DNA of 64,000 nt from Faecalicoccus acidiformans. GTDB lineage: Bacteria; Bacillota_I; Bacilli_A; Erysipelotrichales; Erysipelotrichaceae. The translations under genes and the position numbers were made by a program. The stretch lies in contig NZ_JACHHD010000012.1 of the NCBI RefSeq assembly GCF_014202635.1, forward strand, positions 1 to 64,000, given 5' to 3'. Positions 7,868 to 16,301 of the stretch are shown one piece after another. The notes beneath the pieces are model-generated. The model made no database searches. It saw only the letters and a list, made by a program, of their open reading frames with translations, and was not told the origin of the DNA. Each line of letters begins with the position of its first letter. Position 1 is the first letter of the stretch.

Positions 7868-7957
7868 TTGATGAACTCAATATAAGTATCTGAAGTTTGA
7901 CTTTCTTTTATTCGATCAAAACATTATAATGTTTAAGACAAAAGAGGTTGAGCAACA

Positions 7958-8758
7958 ATGAAAAAAAAGATCAAAGAACAGATTCAAGCCGTATTTTTAG
8001 ATATTGATGGAACGTATTATGATCATGAAAAAAACAAAGTTCTTCCTTCGACGATGAAAGCCATGCGAAAATTAAAAGAAAGAGGGTATAAAATTGCCCT
8101 GTGTTCTGGACGACCTTTGCGAATGGCACAGGAACTTTCGATTTTTGATGGTGTACAATGGGACGGGTTTATTGGAAGTGCAGGGAATACCGTCTATGAT
8201 GAACAGATTCAATTGATCGAAAAAAACGGTTTTTCGAATGCGGAATTGAAACGGATCTTCTCCATTGCCAAAGAAAAAAATCTGTGTTTGTATGTCAATG
8301 GAAGCTCTGCATTTTTAACCCAAAAAGATCCAGCAGCTATGCGTGTTTTAGAACAGTTTCATGTACAGATTCCAAACGAGATTCGAGATTGGGATCCAGA
8401 GGATGTTGTTGATATGATTTCTTTATTTAAAGGGTATGACTATGACTACTCTGATTTCTTACAAATTCCAACTGTTAAAACGCAAAAATCATCCGGTTGC
8501 ATTGTCGATTTGATCAAAGAAGGAGTAAGCAAAGTCAAAGGAATTGAATCTCTGTTAAAATATTGGCATATGGAACAGGCCCCTTATATGGCCTTTGGAG
8601 ATTCTTTAAATGATAAAGAAATGATCCAAGAAGCGACAATTGGAGTTGCCATGGAAAACAGCGATCCTGATTTGTTTGCCTATGCGGATTTTATTTGTGG
8701 TCCAAGCGATCAAGACAGCATCGCTTTGACCTTGCGGCAGTTTCGGCTGATCGACTAA
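7958..8758 (+). CDS. Cof-type HAD-IIB family phosphatase
   Basis: A 266-residue HAD hydrolase of the Cof/YidA type. Motif I is FLDIDGTYYD near residue 15 (nucleophile Asp and acid/base Asp), motif II is LCSGRP, motif III lysine is in KGIESLL, and motif IV is FGDSLNDKEMIQEA. The C2B cap lies between motifs II and III. Such enzymes dephosphorylate sugar phosphates, FMN or PLP in the cytoplasm; the substrate is not predictable. A TATAAT box at 7925-7930 lies upstream. The alpha/beta hydrolase gene follows after 13 nt and is probably in the same operon. Confidence 0.9.
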   Translation: MKKKIKEQIQAVFLDIDGTYYDHEKNKVLPSTMKAMRKLKERGYKIALCSGRPLRMAQELSIFDGVQWDGFIGSAGNTVYDEQIQLIEKNGFSNAELKRIFSIAKEKNLCLYVNGSSAFLTQKDPAAMRVLEQFHVQIPNEIRDWDPEDVVDMISLFKGYDYDYSDFLQIPTVKTQKSSGCIVDLIKEGVSKVKGIESLLKYWHMEQAPYMAFGDSLNDKEMIQEATIGVAMENSDPDLFAYADFICGPSDQDSIALTLRQFRLID

Positions 8759-8771
8759 GGAGGAAAAGTCC

Positions 8772-9551
8772 ATGGAAAAAAGATTGTTTATTCCTTGTGA
8801 GGATCATGAACTTCCAATGATTCTCACCTATCCGGATACTTTGGGCCCTTATCCTTGTATGCTTTGTCTGCATGGATTCTTGTCCTACAAAGAAGGCGAT
8901 GGGCATTTGCTCCAAAAGAGTGCGCAGTACTTGGCTGAACACGGGATAGCCAGTGCACGTATTGATTTCTGCAGTATGGGAGAAAATCGTGCCTCCCGCC
9001 AAATGTATGGAGTTGATATGTGTATCAAGGAAACACATGCGACATTTGCGTGGCTTCAAAATGACCCAAATATTCTATCCGACCGAATCGGATTATTAGG
9101 GCATAGCTTAGGAGGGCGTATAGCCATCTTATGCGCAGATCTTCCCAGTTTTTGTATCATTACACTGAATGGGGCTTTAAAAATAAATCAACCAGGGGCA
9201 TTTTCTTTGCCCGTTGAAAAAGAAAAGGAAATCCAATCTCAAGGGTATACCATCATGTCCACCAGTGATGGGCGTGTAGAATTGGTGTTTTCTTCATTTT
9301 TAAAAGATCTGTCTATTCAAAATGATACAATTGATCATTATAAGAATCCGATATTGGTCTGTGTAGGCGCAAAAGATCCTACCGTAGATCCAGCCAACAG
9401 TTATGATTTTGTGCAACAACGAAAAGATCGATCGACCGATTTATGTATCATTGAACATGCGGACCATACCTTTTTAGCCAAGACGGGAAACTATGCCACG
9501 CTGTATGCTTTGCTGGAGCAGATCGTGGATTGGATTCAAGAGAAGCTGTGA
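8772..9551 (+). CDS. alpha/beta hydrolase, acyl-peptidase/esterase type
   Basis: A 259-residue serine hydrolase. It has the oxyanion strand MLCLHGFLSYKEG, the nucleophile elbow GLLGHSLGGRIA, an aspartate in VCVGAKDPTVDP and the catalytic histidine in EHADHTFL, in the family order and spacing. No signal peptide is seen, so it acts in the cytoplasm. The substrate is unknown; carboxylesterases and dienelactone-hydrolase-like proteins look similar. It has a GGAGGAAAAGTCC site overlapping the end of the HAD gene, which points to a two-gene operon. Confidence 0.85.
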   Translation: MEKRLFIPCEDHELPMILTYPDTLGPYPCMLCLHGFLSYKEGDGHLLQKSAQYLAEHGIASARIDFCSMGENRASRQMYGVDMCIKETHATFAWLQNDPNILSDRIGLLGHSLGGRIAILCADLPSFCIITLNGALKINQPGAFSLPVEKEKEIQSQGYTIMSTSDGRVELVFSSFLKDLSIQNDTIDHYKNPILVCVGAKDPTVDPANSYDFVQQRKDRSTDLCIIEHADHTFLAKTGNYATLYALLEQIVDWIQEKL

Positions 9552-9562
9552 ACCGATGCATC

Positions 9563-9868
9563 TTATTGTTTTAAATTCTTTATGATGGATGGATTATGTT
9601 TCAGAATGCTTTCTATGGTTCGACAAGTCTCTAAGTTGGAACAGTCTTTGCAGGTGGAGACTTCTTTTTTTATGGCGCATTTTCGGATTTCACACATCGT
9701 TTCACAGAATATTGTTTTCGCTCCGGGCATACGGCAGTCTTCACAGTGAATGTGTTCCGGCAAAATAGGAGCCTGGTTGAGCCGGGCCCATTTTTTGGCG
9801 GTGGCTTCCTTTAGCTTTTGATCGTTGTGGATGGTTGCCAAGTATGCATCACAGGTTTGGCAATTCAA
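9563..9868 (-). CDS. DUF3795 cysteine-rich protein, start region frameshifted
   Basis: A cysteine-rich protein of the DUF3795 family, whose members begin IAYCGLxCxxCxAYxAT. Here IAYCGLNCQTCDAYLAT can be read, but the frame meets a TGA just before it. The natural start appears to be ATG at 9896 (good GAGG site), in another frame, separated by an A8 run (9883-9890). Seven A would give MNKKIAYCGLNC. The open part shown starts at a TTG. Later Cys pairs (CEDC, CKDC, CRT) suggest metal binding. Function of the family is unknown. The frameshift may be real, phase-variable or a sequencing error. Confidence 0.75.
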   Translation of the reverse strand: MNCQTCDAYLATIHNDQKLKEATAKKWARLNQAPILPEHIHCEDCRMPGAKTIFCETMCEIRKCAIKKEVSTCKDCSNLETCRTIESILKHNPSIIKNLKQ

Positions 9869-9950
9869 TCCGCAATAGGCAATTTTTTTTGTTCATAATG
9901 CAATCCTCTGTTTCTATTTCAAAGTGTATCATTCACCAAGAGGTTCTATA

Positions 9951-11171
9951 ATGGACAATCGTATGAAGCTGTCACGAATCATCTTTTTTGTCGTATTTAG
10001 AAATATGAAATGTCCTCGCTGCCAAAATGAAGATCCGAACTTCTTTGCCTATGACAAGGGTGTGTATTACTGCCGCAAATGCATCGTCTTTTCCCGCGTG
10101 CAAGTTGGCGATACCATTGAACCGTGTCATTTATCGCATCGAATATGGAAAGGAAAACCAAAGCTTACCTATGCACTGACAGAAAAACAGAAACAATGTT
10201 CGACAAAAACGTTGAATTATCTAAAACAAGGAAGAGATGTTTTTGTCTATGCCGCAACAGGAGCCGGCAAGACTGAGATTACCTTCGCCAGCATTTCTTA
10301 TTATTTATCCCAAGGGAAGAAAGTGGCTTTTGCGATCAGTCGTCGTCAAGTCGTCTTAGAGATTGCCGAGCGCTTACGCAAAGCCTTTTGTGAGCTCAGT
10401 GTTGTAGAAGTGGCTCAAGATTATACCCAGGTGACGGATGCGGATTTGATCGTTTGTACGATGCACCAGCTCTATCGCTATCCATATGGTTTTGATTTGC
10501 TTATCCTGGATGAAGTAGACGCTTTTCCATATGCCGGCAATACCTTATTAGAAGCCATTGTAGATCTTTCGTGCATTGGGCAGAAACTTTATTTGAGTGC
10601 CACACCTTCTTCTGAAATTTTGGCTCAGATCGAGGCCGGAAAAATGGAGGTTGTCAAACTTTTTGAAAGACCGCACAAACACCCTCTGGTGATTCCTAAA
10701 GTGATTCAAAGAGATCCTTGGAGGCAAGTTCTCTATCTTTTGATCTTTTGTGCCCGTTGTCAAAAAGAACATAAACAAGTGTTGGTTTTTGTTCCTAGAA
10801 GACAAGATTGTTTCTGGATGGCTTGGGTTTTGCGCCTAGTATGCAAAGCTGTAGGAATCCATTCGGCAACGCACGATAAGGATAAGATCTTGGAAGCCTT
10901 CCGTCAAAAACAATACGATGTTTTAGTGTGCACGACCTTATTAGAACGCGGCATCACGATTGGCAGCGTGCAGGTTGCTGTTTATCAAGCCCAACATATC
11001 GTTTTCAGCACAGCCAGTCTGATTCAGATCTTTGGCCGTATCGGAAGAACGTTTGATGACCCAGCAGGGAAAGGAGTCTGTCTATGTCAGTATGCGAGTC
11101 AATCCGTTCGCGAATGCATCAAACTCTTAGAGTGGATGAACGATTCTGCCTCATCTGCAATGCCTCCTTAG
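9951..11171 (+). CDS. comFA: ComFA-like DEAD/DEAH-box helicase of competence
   Basis: A superfamily 2 helicase of about 406 residues. A four-cysteine zinc finger near the N-terminus (CPRCQ...YYCRKC) is the ComFA hallmark. Helicase motifs follow: Walker A AATGAGKTE, motif II ILDEVDAFP, motif III YLSATPS, motif V TLLERGITI and motif VI IFGRIGR. ComFA is a cytoplasmic ATPase that helps pull single-stranded DNA through the ComEC channel in transformation. The ATG at 9951 has an AGAGG site; a start at 10005 right before the zinc finger is the alternative. comFC overlaps its 3' end, the classic arrangement. Confidence 0.93.
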   Translation: MDNRMKLSRIIFFVVFRNMKCPRCQNEDPNFFAYDKGVYYCRKCIVFSRVQVGDTIEPCHLSHRIWKGKPKLTYALTEKQKQCSTKTLNYLKQGRDVFVYAATGAGKTEITFASISYYLSQGKKVAFAISRRQVVLEIAERLRKAFCELSVVEVAQDYTQVTDADLIVCTMHQLYRYPYGFDLLILDEVDAFPYAGNTLLEAIVDLSCIGQKLYLSATPSSEILAQIEAGKMEVVKLFERPHKHPLVIPKVIQRDPWRQVLYLLIFCARCQKEHKQVLVFVPRRQDCFWMAWVLRLVCKAVGIHSATHDKDKILEAFRQKQYDVLVCTTLLERGITIGSVQVAVYQAQHIVFSTASLIQIFGRIGRTFDDPAGKGVCLCQYASQSVRECIKLLEWMNDSASSAMPP

Positions 11172-11779
11172 ATGAGATACATTCTTTCGAGGATCTCTAT
11201 GCGAAACATCGAAAAATCTGTACGGACTGTCAAAAACAGTTTAAGCCTATCCGGAAGATCTTCCGGATTCAAAACCGAGAATGGCATATTTTATATCAAT
11301 ACGATGATTTTTTAGAGAGACTGTTCTTTCGCTATAAAGAACAAAGAGATATTTTGCTGGCACCGGTCTTTTTGGAAAGAGTCCAAGAGCGTCTAAAAAT
11401 AATGAAAAAGTATCAGGTCTGTGGTTTATGCTCAAGTGACCAGCATCGACTCTATCGCGGTTTTGAACCTTTGATCGAACTTTTTAAGCCCTATGGGATC
11501 GAAGTGCTTTCTCCGCTTTACAAGACGAAGCCCGTCAAACAAAGTGCGCAATCGAAGACTAAGCGAAAACAGATCCAGGCAATCTTAAAACGAAAAGAGC
11601 TATATTCTTTATCGAACAAAAAGATTTTGTTAGTGGATGATGTTTGTACGACCGGATCCAGTTTGGAAGCGGCTTGTCAACTTTTGAATCCGCAGTGTGT
11701 TTTTGTTTTGGCTGCTCATCCAAAATGGCTGCAAGCTCATGCATCAATGGGTATAGAAAAAAAGAGTTCCTTTTGGTAG
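11084..11779 (+). CDS. comFC: ComFC-like phosphoribosyltransferase-fold competence protein
   Basis: A 231-residue protein with an N-terminal four-cysteine cluster (CLICNASL...CTDCQ) and a C-terminal PRTase domain with the PRPP-loop motif ILLVDDVCTTGSSLEA. ComFC/GntX proteins partner with ComFA in natural transformation. The start at 11084 lies 88 nt inside comFA but has an excellent AAAGGAG site 7 nt upstream, so it is preferred over ATG 11114. The pair is complete and intact, so DNA uptake may be active if ComE and ComG genes exist elsewhere. Confidence 0.92.
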   Translation: MSVCESIRSRMHQTLRVDERFCLICNASLDEIHSFEDLYAKHRKICTDCQKQFKPIRKIFRIQNREWHILYQYDDFLERLFFRYKEQRDILLAPVFLERVQERLKIMKKYQVCGLCSSDQHRLYRGFEPLIELFKPYGIEVLSPLYKTKPVKQSAQSKTKRKQIQAILKRKELYSLSNKKILLVDDVCTTGSSLEAACQLLNPQCVFVLAAHPKWLQAHASMGIEKKSSFW

Positions 11780-11800
11780 AATGATGCCAAGGAGAAATAT

Positions 11801-13036
11801 ATGGCAGGAAGAAAAGAAAACGATGAAATTTCAAAACTTTTAGATTCTTTTGAAGCGGATGGAGCTTTGGAAGAAAAAATGGAAGGTTTTGCGGCTAAAA
11901 AGCGTCGTCAAGATAAGTATACGCAACAAATCAACATGATCGATGTGGATGATACGCAGGAGACAAAAACTCCAACTGCAAATGATACCATAGTTTTGCG
12001 TCCTGCTCGCCCTCAGCAGGCAGAATCGGAAGCGGGCGAGACTGTGATGTTCGATCCTGATCAGATCGAAGAACAAACAGAACTTACGAATAAGACCGTT
12101 GTGATCAATGATGATGAGATCCAATCGTTATTAGAACAAGAACAAGGGCCGAAACTGAGACGCGAAGTCAAAGGACATTCAAAAAAACCAGTGGCCAAGA
12201 TGCGGAAAAAGAACGATAAAACGGTAAAAATCGTTTTGGCAGTTTTAGTATCGCTTTTAGTCGTAGCGGTGATTGGAACCGGTGCGTATGTTTTGTTGAA
12301 TGGTATTGGAGAAAATACAGAAACTGAAAATGATCGCCAGGCAGTGGCCTATGAGCGTATTATGGACTGGCTGGATACGGTGGATGATGATTTTACCGGC
12401 ATTGAAGATATGGAAGAGTATTACAACCGTCTAAGCGATGAGCAAAAAGAAGAAATCGATGATTTGTTGAAGAGTCGTACAGGCTATACTTTTGATGAAT
12501 TGTTGGCTCGGGCGAAATCGGACGAAAAGAAAGATTCTTCTAACAACAATACGGAAATCGCAGAACTGCGCGCAAAACTTTCTACTTTGCAGACGCAGCT
12601 TAGCAGCGCTCAGTCTACTTTGGATTCCGCCAAAAGCACATTGACGACTCGTCAATCGGAATATGATGCCTTAGTGGAACAATCGCAAAATGCCGCGAAT
12701 GCCCAGGCGAATCTGGAAAGCGCACAGGCGGCTGTCGATGAGTGTGAAGCACGTCGTCAAGAGCTCTTGAACAAGCAGAGTGCGGGCACGATCACCGAAG
12801 AAGAACTGATTGAATTGGATAATATTTATAAAGTCGACTGGCCTTCTTTAAACGATGCTCTTGAACAGGCACAAAGAGAAGTGAATAATGCACCATCAGT
12901 ATCGCAAGATCAGTTGAATAGTGCTTCCCAAGCTGTCAGTCAGGCACAAAGTGCAGTCGATCAGGCACAAAGTGCGGTCGATGAGATCAATTCTCAGATC
13001 TCGCAGATTCAATCGCAGATCAATGAGCTGGAATAA
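11801..13036 (+). CDS. single-pass membrane protein with extracellular coiled coil
   Basis: A 411-residue protein I cannot assign to a named family. Residues 1-138 are acidic and cytoplasmic by charge, residues about 143-167 form one membrane helix (KIVLAVLVSLLVVAVIGTGAYVLL), and the outer part ends in a long coiled coil rich in Gln/Ser/Ala (TLQTQLSSAQSTLDSAKSTL through INSQISQIQSQINELE). The cytoplasmic part has three similar motifs, DTIVLRP, ETVMFDP and KTVVIND, each a threonine with a hydrophobic residue at +3. This resembles phospho-threonine sites read by FHA domains, as in division-linked kinase substrates. It follows comFC by 21 nt and ends at a terminator. Confidence 0.75.
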   Translation: MAGRKENDEISKLLDSFEADGALEEKMEGFAAKKRRQDKYTQQINMIDVDDTQETKTPTANDTIVLRPARPQQAESEAGETVMFDPDQIEEQTELTNKTVVINDDEIQSLLEQEQGPKLRREVKGHSKKPVAKMRKKNDKTVKIVLAVLVSLLVVAVIGTGAYVLLNGIGENTETENDRQAVAYERIMDWLDTVDDDFTGIEDMEEYYNRLSDEQKEEIDDLLKSRTGYTFDELLARAKSDEKKDSSNNNTEIAELRAKLSTLQTQLSSAQSTLDSAKSTLTTRQSEYDALVEQSQNAANAQANLESAQAAVDECEARRQELLNKQSAGTITEEELIELDNIYKVDWPSLNDALEQAQREVNNAPSVSQDQLNSASQAVSQAQSAVDQAQSAVDEINSQISQIQSQINELE

Positions 13037-13060
13037 GGGTTGAAAAACCCTTTTTCTTTC
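13034..13060 (+). terminator. terminator after the coiled-coil gene
   Basis: AAGGGTT and AACCCTT form a short stem with a GAAA-type loop, followed by TTTCTTTCTTT. Confidence 0.85.
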
Positions 13061-13132
13061 TTTAATAAATCAGGAAATTTTGTTAAGATGTTAGAAGTGA
13101 ATAGTTAAAGAATGGTAAAGGACGGTGATCGC

Positions 13133-14122
13133 ATGCGGAATGCCATCGTAATGGCAGCGGGAAAAGGAACGCGGATGAAGTCTTTCCAAAGCAAAGTGAT
13201 GCATCCAATTATCGATCGGCCGATGTTAGGATATATCATCGATGCCTTGCGGGCGGTACAAGTCGAACGAATCGTGATCGTGGTCGGCTACCAGGCCCAG
13301 ACGATCCAAGAAGCGTTTCCCGATTGTGAGTTTGCCTTGCAGGAGCCGCAATTAGGGACGGGACATGCCGTGATGCAATGTCAGCAACTCAAAGATGCCA
13401 CAGGGGATACCTTGGTAATCAATGGGGATGGGCCGTGTATTCAGCCGGAAACTTTAGAGAAGCTCTTTCAAGCAAACCAGGATGCTTCCTTGACCTTGTT
13501 GACATCGATTCTGGATGACGGGGCACATTATGGCCGTATCATTCGCGATGAAACAGGGCAAGTTCAAGCCATAGTGGAAGCAAAAGACTGTACGCCGGAG
13601 CAATTGAAAGTCAAAGAAATCAATGCCGGAATGTATTGTTTCAAGAATGAGGATCTCTTTAACCATATTCATGAGTTGCAGCCAAACAATGCTCAGAAGG
13701 AATATTACTTGACTGATATGGTTAAGATCTTGGCTGCACAAGGAAAGAAAGTCAATGGGATGGTCATTGAAGACCGTGATGAAGTCATGGGAATCAATGA
13801 CTGTATAGAATTATATAAAGCATATACCTGGATGCGCGACAAGATCAACTTGGAATGGATGAGGCAAGGCGTCCAAATCGTTGACCCACAAAGAACTGTG
13901 ATCGGCAAAGATGTCCAGATTGGACACGATGTCTTGATCGGACCGAATGTAGAAATCTTAGGGAAAACGATCATCCATGACTATGTCACGATTTTGCCGG
14001 GTTCCATAATAGAGGATGCGATCATAGGAGAAGGTGCTGTGATTGATTCCAGCAAGGTGGTTGGTACGAGCGTCAAAAGTCAAGAAAAAGTAGGACCGAT
14101 GGCGTTTATCCATTCAGGATAA
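13133..14122 (+). CDS. glmU: GlmU-like uridylyltransferase lacking the acetyltransferase part
   Basis: A 329-residue protein with a complete N-terminal nucleotidyltransferase domain: AAGKGTRMKS at residue 8, QEPQLGTGHAV, NGDGP for metal binding, and EINAGMYCF. This half makes UDP-GlcNAc from GlcNAc-1-P and UTP for peptidoglycan. Only the first coils of the left-handed beta-helix follow (VIGKDVQIGHDVLIGPNVEIL), and the protein stops at VGPMAFIHSG, where normal GlmU (about 455 residues) continues with GPxAHLRPG and the acetyltransferase site. No continuation is visible in other frames. The ATG at 13133 has an AAAGGA site. prs follows after 59 nt, a conserved pairing. Confidence 0.88.
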   Translation: MRNAIVMAAGKGTRMKSFQSKVMHPIIDRPMLGYIIDALRAVQVERIVIVVGYQAQTIQEAFPDCEFALQEPQLGTGHAVMQCQQLKDATGDTLVINGDGPCIQPETLEKLFQANQDASLTLLTSILDDGAHYGRIIRDETGQVQAIVEAKDCTPEQLKVKEINAGMYCFKNEDLFNHIHELQPNNAQKEYYLTDMVKILAAQGKKVNGMVIEDRDEVMGINDCIELYKAYTWMRDKINLEWMRQGVQIVDPQRTVIGKDVQIGHDVLIGPNVEILGKTIIHDYVTILPGSIIEDAIIGEGAVIDSSKVVGTSVKSQEKVGPMAFIHSG

Positions 14123-14181
14123 CCGACGATCTGGTTTTAAGGAAGTACAAAAACGACTGTAGAGAAAGGGAAGGAACAATC

Positions 14182-15138
14182 ATGGAAAACACAATCGTAT
14201 TTGGTTTATCATCCAGCCAGGAATTGGCTCAGAAAATTTGCGAAGAATTAAATATGCCGCTTGGGAAATCCAAAACCAATCATTTTGCGGATGGTGAGAT
14301 TCTTTTTGAACTGGGAGAAAGTGTTCGAGGAAAACATGTTTATTTCATTCAGAGTACAAACCGTCCTGTCAATGACAACTTAATGGAGATCTTAATTGGA
14401 ATTGATGCCTGCAAGCGTGCCTCCGCTGCCAGTATCAACTGCGTGATTCCTTATTTCGGATATGCCAGACAAGATCGAAAAGCAAAACCGCGTCAGCCAA
14501 TCACCGCTAAACTGGTGGCCAGCTTATTAGAAAAAGCAGGAGCTACCCGCGTCGTTACAGTGGATTTGCACGCTAATCAGATCCAAGGATTCTTTGATAT
14601 CCCGGCTGATGACATCACAAGCATGGGCTTGATCGGTGATTATTTCAAACATAAAGCCGATATCGTAGATCCGGTTGTCGTAAGTCCGGACCATGGCGGA
14701 ACCGTCCGTGCTCGTAATTTGGCCGATATTTTGGGCGCTCCGGTTGCGATTATCGACAAGCGCCGTCCAAGACCAAATGTCGCAGTGGCTATGAATTTGT
14801 TAGGGGATGTAGAAGGCAAGACGGCTATCTTGATCGATGACATGGTCGATACGGCTGGCACCTTGGTATCAGGAATTGAAATGTTAAAGAAAAAGGGAGC
14901 CAAAGATGTTTATGCGGCTTGCAGTCATGGCGTTTTGTCCGGACCGGCTGTAGAACGCTTACGCAACAGCGAAGTTAAAGAATTTGTCTGTACCGATACG
15001 ATTGATCAAAGTGAGAATGTCAAAAATCTTCCGCAGGAAGTCGTTCTTTCCGTAGCTCCATTGATTTCAGCCTTGATCCAAGCGGTAGAAACCAACTCTT
15101 CTTTGAGTACGGCTTTGTCGCACGCTTTTGAACGATAA
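14182..15138 (+). CDS. prs: ribose-phosphate pyrophosphokinase (PRPP synthase)
   Basis: A 318-residue class I PRPP synthase, full length. It transfers pyrophosphate from ATP to ribose-5-phosphate, feeding purine, pyrimidine, His, Trp and NAD synthesis. Seen are FADGEILFELGESVRGKHV, the ATP-site YFGYARQDRK, VTVDLHANQIQGFF, the PDHGGTVRAR block with the catalytic KRRPRP loop, and the PRPP-binding loop ILIDDMVDTAGTL. An AAGGGAAGGAAC site precedes the ATG. It stands downstream of glmU as in many Bacillota and is followed at once by the ArsC/Spx-like gene. Confidence 0.97.
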   Translation: MENTIVFGLSSSQELAQKICEELNMPLGKSKTNHFADGEILFELGESVRGKHVYFIQSTNRPVNDNLMEILIGIDACKRASAASINCVIPYFGYARQDRKAKPRQPITAKLVASLLEKAGATRVVTVDLHANQIQGFFDIPADDITSMGLIGDYFKHKADIVDPVVVSPDHGGTVRARNLADILGAPVAIIDKRRPRPNVAVAMNLLGDVEGKTAILIDDMVDTAGTLVSGIEMLKKKGAKDVYAACSHGVLSGPAVERLRNSEVKEFVCTDTIDQSENVKNLPQEVVLSVAPLISALIQAVETNSSLSTALSHAFER

Positions 15139-15139
15139 C

Positions 15140-15499
15140 ATGAAAGAGACATTGTTTATTGGATATCCCAAGTGCTCTACTTGCCAGAAAGCGTATCAAG
15201 CTTTAGAAAATTTGGGGATCCATGCGACCTACCGTGATATCACCAAAGACAATCCGACCAAGGAAGAGATCCAAAGCTGGATCGATCAAGGAGTGTCTCT
15301 TGATAAACTGTTCAACACCAGCGGGATGAAATATCGTGAACTGAATGTCAAAGAAAAACGCCAGAGCGCTTCTCAAAAAGAGTTGATAGAGCTGCTGGCG
15401 AGCGATGGTATGTTGGTCAAACGCCCCATTGTGATCCAAGGGGATACAATTATCGTAGGAAAAAAAGAAAAAGAATACGCATTATTGGAAAAGGCTTAA
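15140..15499 (+). CDS. ArsC/Spx-family thioredoxin-fold protein
   Basis: A 119-residue protein of the arsenate reductase/Spx/MgsR family. It has the redox motif YPKCSTCQKA (CSTC), the RDITKDNPTKEEI loop, FNTSGMKYRELNVKEKR and the C-terminal LVKRPIVIQGDTIIVGKKEKEY typical of YffB/Spx-like members. Some members bind the RNA polymerase alpha subunit as stress regulators; others are of unknown reductase function. The ATG at 15140 lies 1 nt after the prs stop. Its last 18 nt overlap the convergent tatD gene. Confidence 0.88.
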   Translation: MKETLFIGYPKCSTCQKAYQALENLGIHATYRDITKDNPTKEEIQSWIDQGVSLDKLFNTSGMKYRELNVKEKRQSASQKELIELLASDGMLVKRPIVIQGDTIIVGKKEKEYALLEKA

Positions 15500-16231
15500 A
15501 AAATTAGATTCAATCTGTGAACAAAGAAGCGACTCATTCAGTCCTTTGAGTTCACAGATTTTTTTTGCGACATATTCGACATACTTCGGTTCATTTTGTT
15601 TGCCTCGATAGGGTACTGGTGTCAAATAGGGTGAATCTGTCTCTGTCAAAATGCGTTCGATTGGACAAGCCAATACACAATCGGGTGCATGACGGGCGTT
15701 TTTAAACGTTAAAGGGCCCGCAAAAGAAATCAGTGAATCCATCTTCAGGCATTCTTTCATGGTCTCTACGCTGCCGCTGAAACAGTGAAAGATGATTCGC
15801 GTTCGGGCATGTTTTTTTAATATCTCTAGGCAATCCTTAGTGGAATCGCGCATATGGATCGAAATAGGCAGATGTGTTTGATTGGCTATTTCAATTTGTT
15901 GAATAAAGAGTTCTTTTTGCAGGTCATTGAAACTGGTATCCCAATAATAATCTAGACCGATTTCACCTAAACAGTCGATTTGTTTAGCGGCGGCCAGATC
16001 GTAAAGAGCTTTTAAGTCCTCTGATGTTATTGTTTTGGCATCGGAAGGAAACCATCCCAAGGCTACCTTAAATCGCGGGTCTCTATCTTTGACTTTTTGA
16101 GCTCTATGGAATTCTTCTAGTGTAGTGCACATGATCATGCAGCGGGAAACTAAATCCATATTTTCTAAAACTTCATCGATTCTTTCATAAAGGGGGTCGC
16201 AAGTGATATGAGCATGAGAGTCTGTATACAT
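15482..16231 (-). CDS. TatD-family metal-dependent DNase
   Basis: A 249-residue TIM-barrel metallohydrolase. Metal ligands are visible in order: DSHAHI at residue 4, the glutamate of CLGEIGLDYYWD, HMRDS, IFHCFSGS and the aspartate in TETDSPYLTPVP. TatD enzymes are 3'-5' exonucleases or deacylases in DNA repair and quality control. An AGGAGG site precedes the ATG, with TATAAT further upstream. Transcription runs toward the prs operon. Confidence 0.92.
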   Translation of the reverse strand: MYTDSHAHITCDPLYERIDEVLENMDLVSRCMIMCTTLEEFHRAQKVKDRDPRFKVALGWFPSDAKTITSEDLKALYDLAAAKQIDCLGEIGLDYYWDTSFNDLQKELFIQQIEIANQTHLPISIHMRDSTKDCLEILKKHARTRIIFHCFSGSVETMKECLKMDSLISFAGPLTFKNARHAPDCVLACPIERILTETDSPYLTPVPYRGKQNEPKYVEYVAKKICELKGLNESLLCSQIESNFLSLFQ

Positions 16232-16273
16232 TGTTCATTCCTCCTGATCTTATTTATTATAACAGCGCAGACA

Positions 16274-16301
16274 AAGAAAAAGTGCAGGAATTCTGCACTT
16301 T
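16274..16301 (-). terminator. terminator of the SNF transporter gene
   Basis: AAAGTGCAG and CTGCACTTT form a 9-bp stem with a 5-nt loop, followed on the minus strand by TTCTTTG, directly after the stop codon. Confidence 0.85.
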
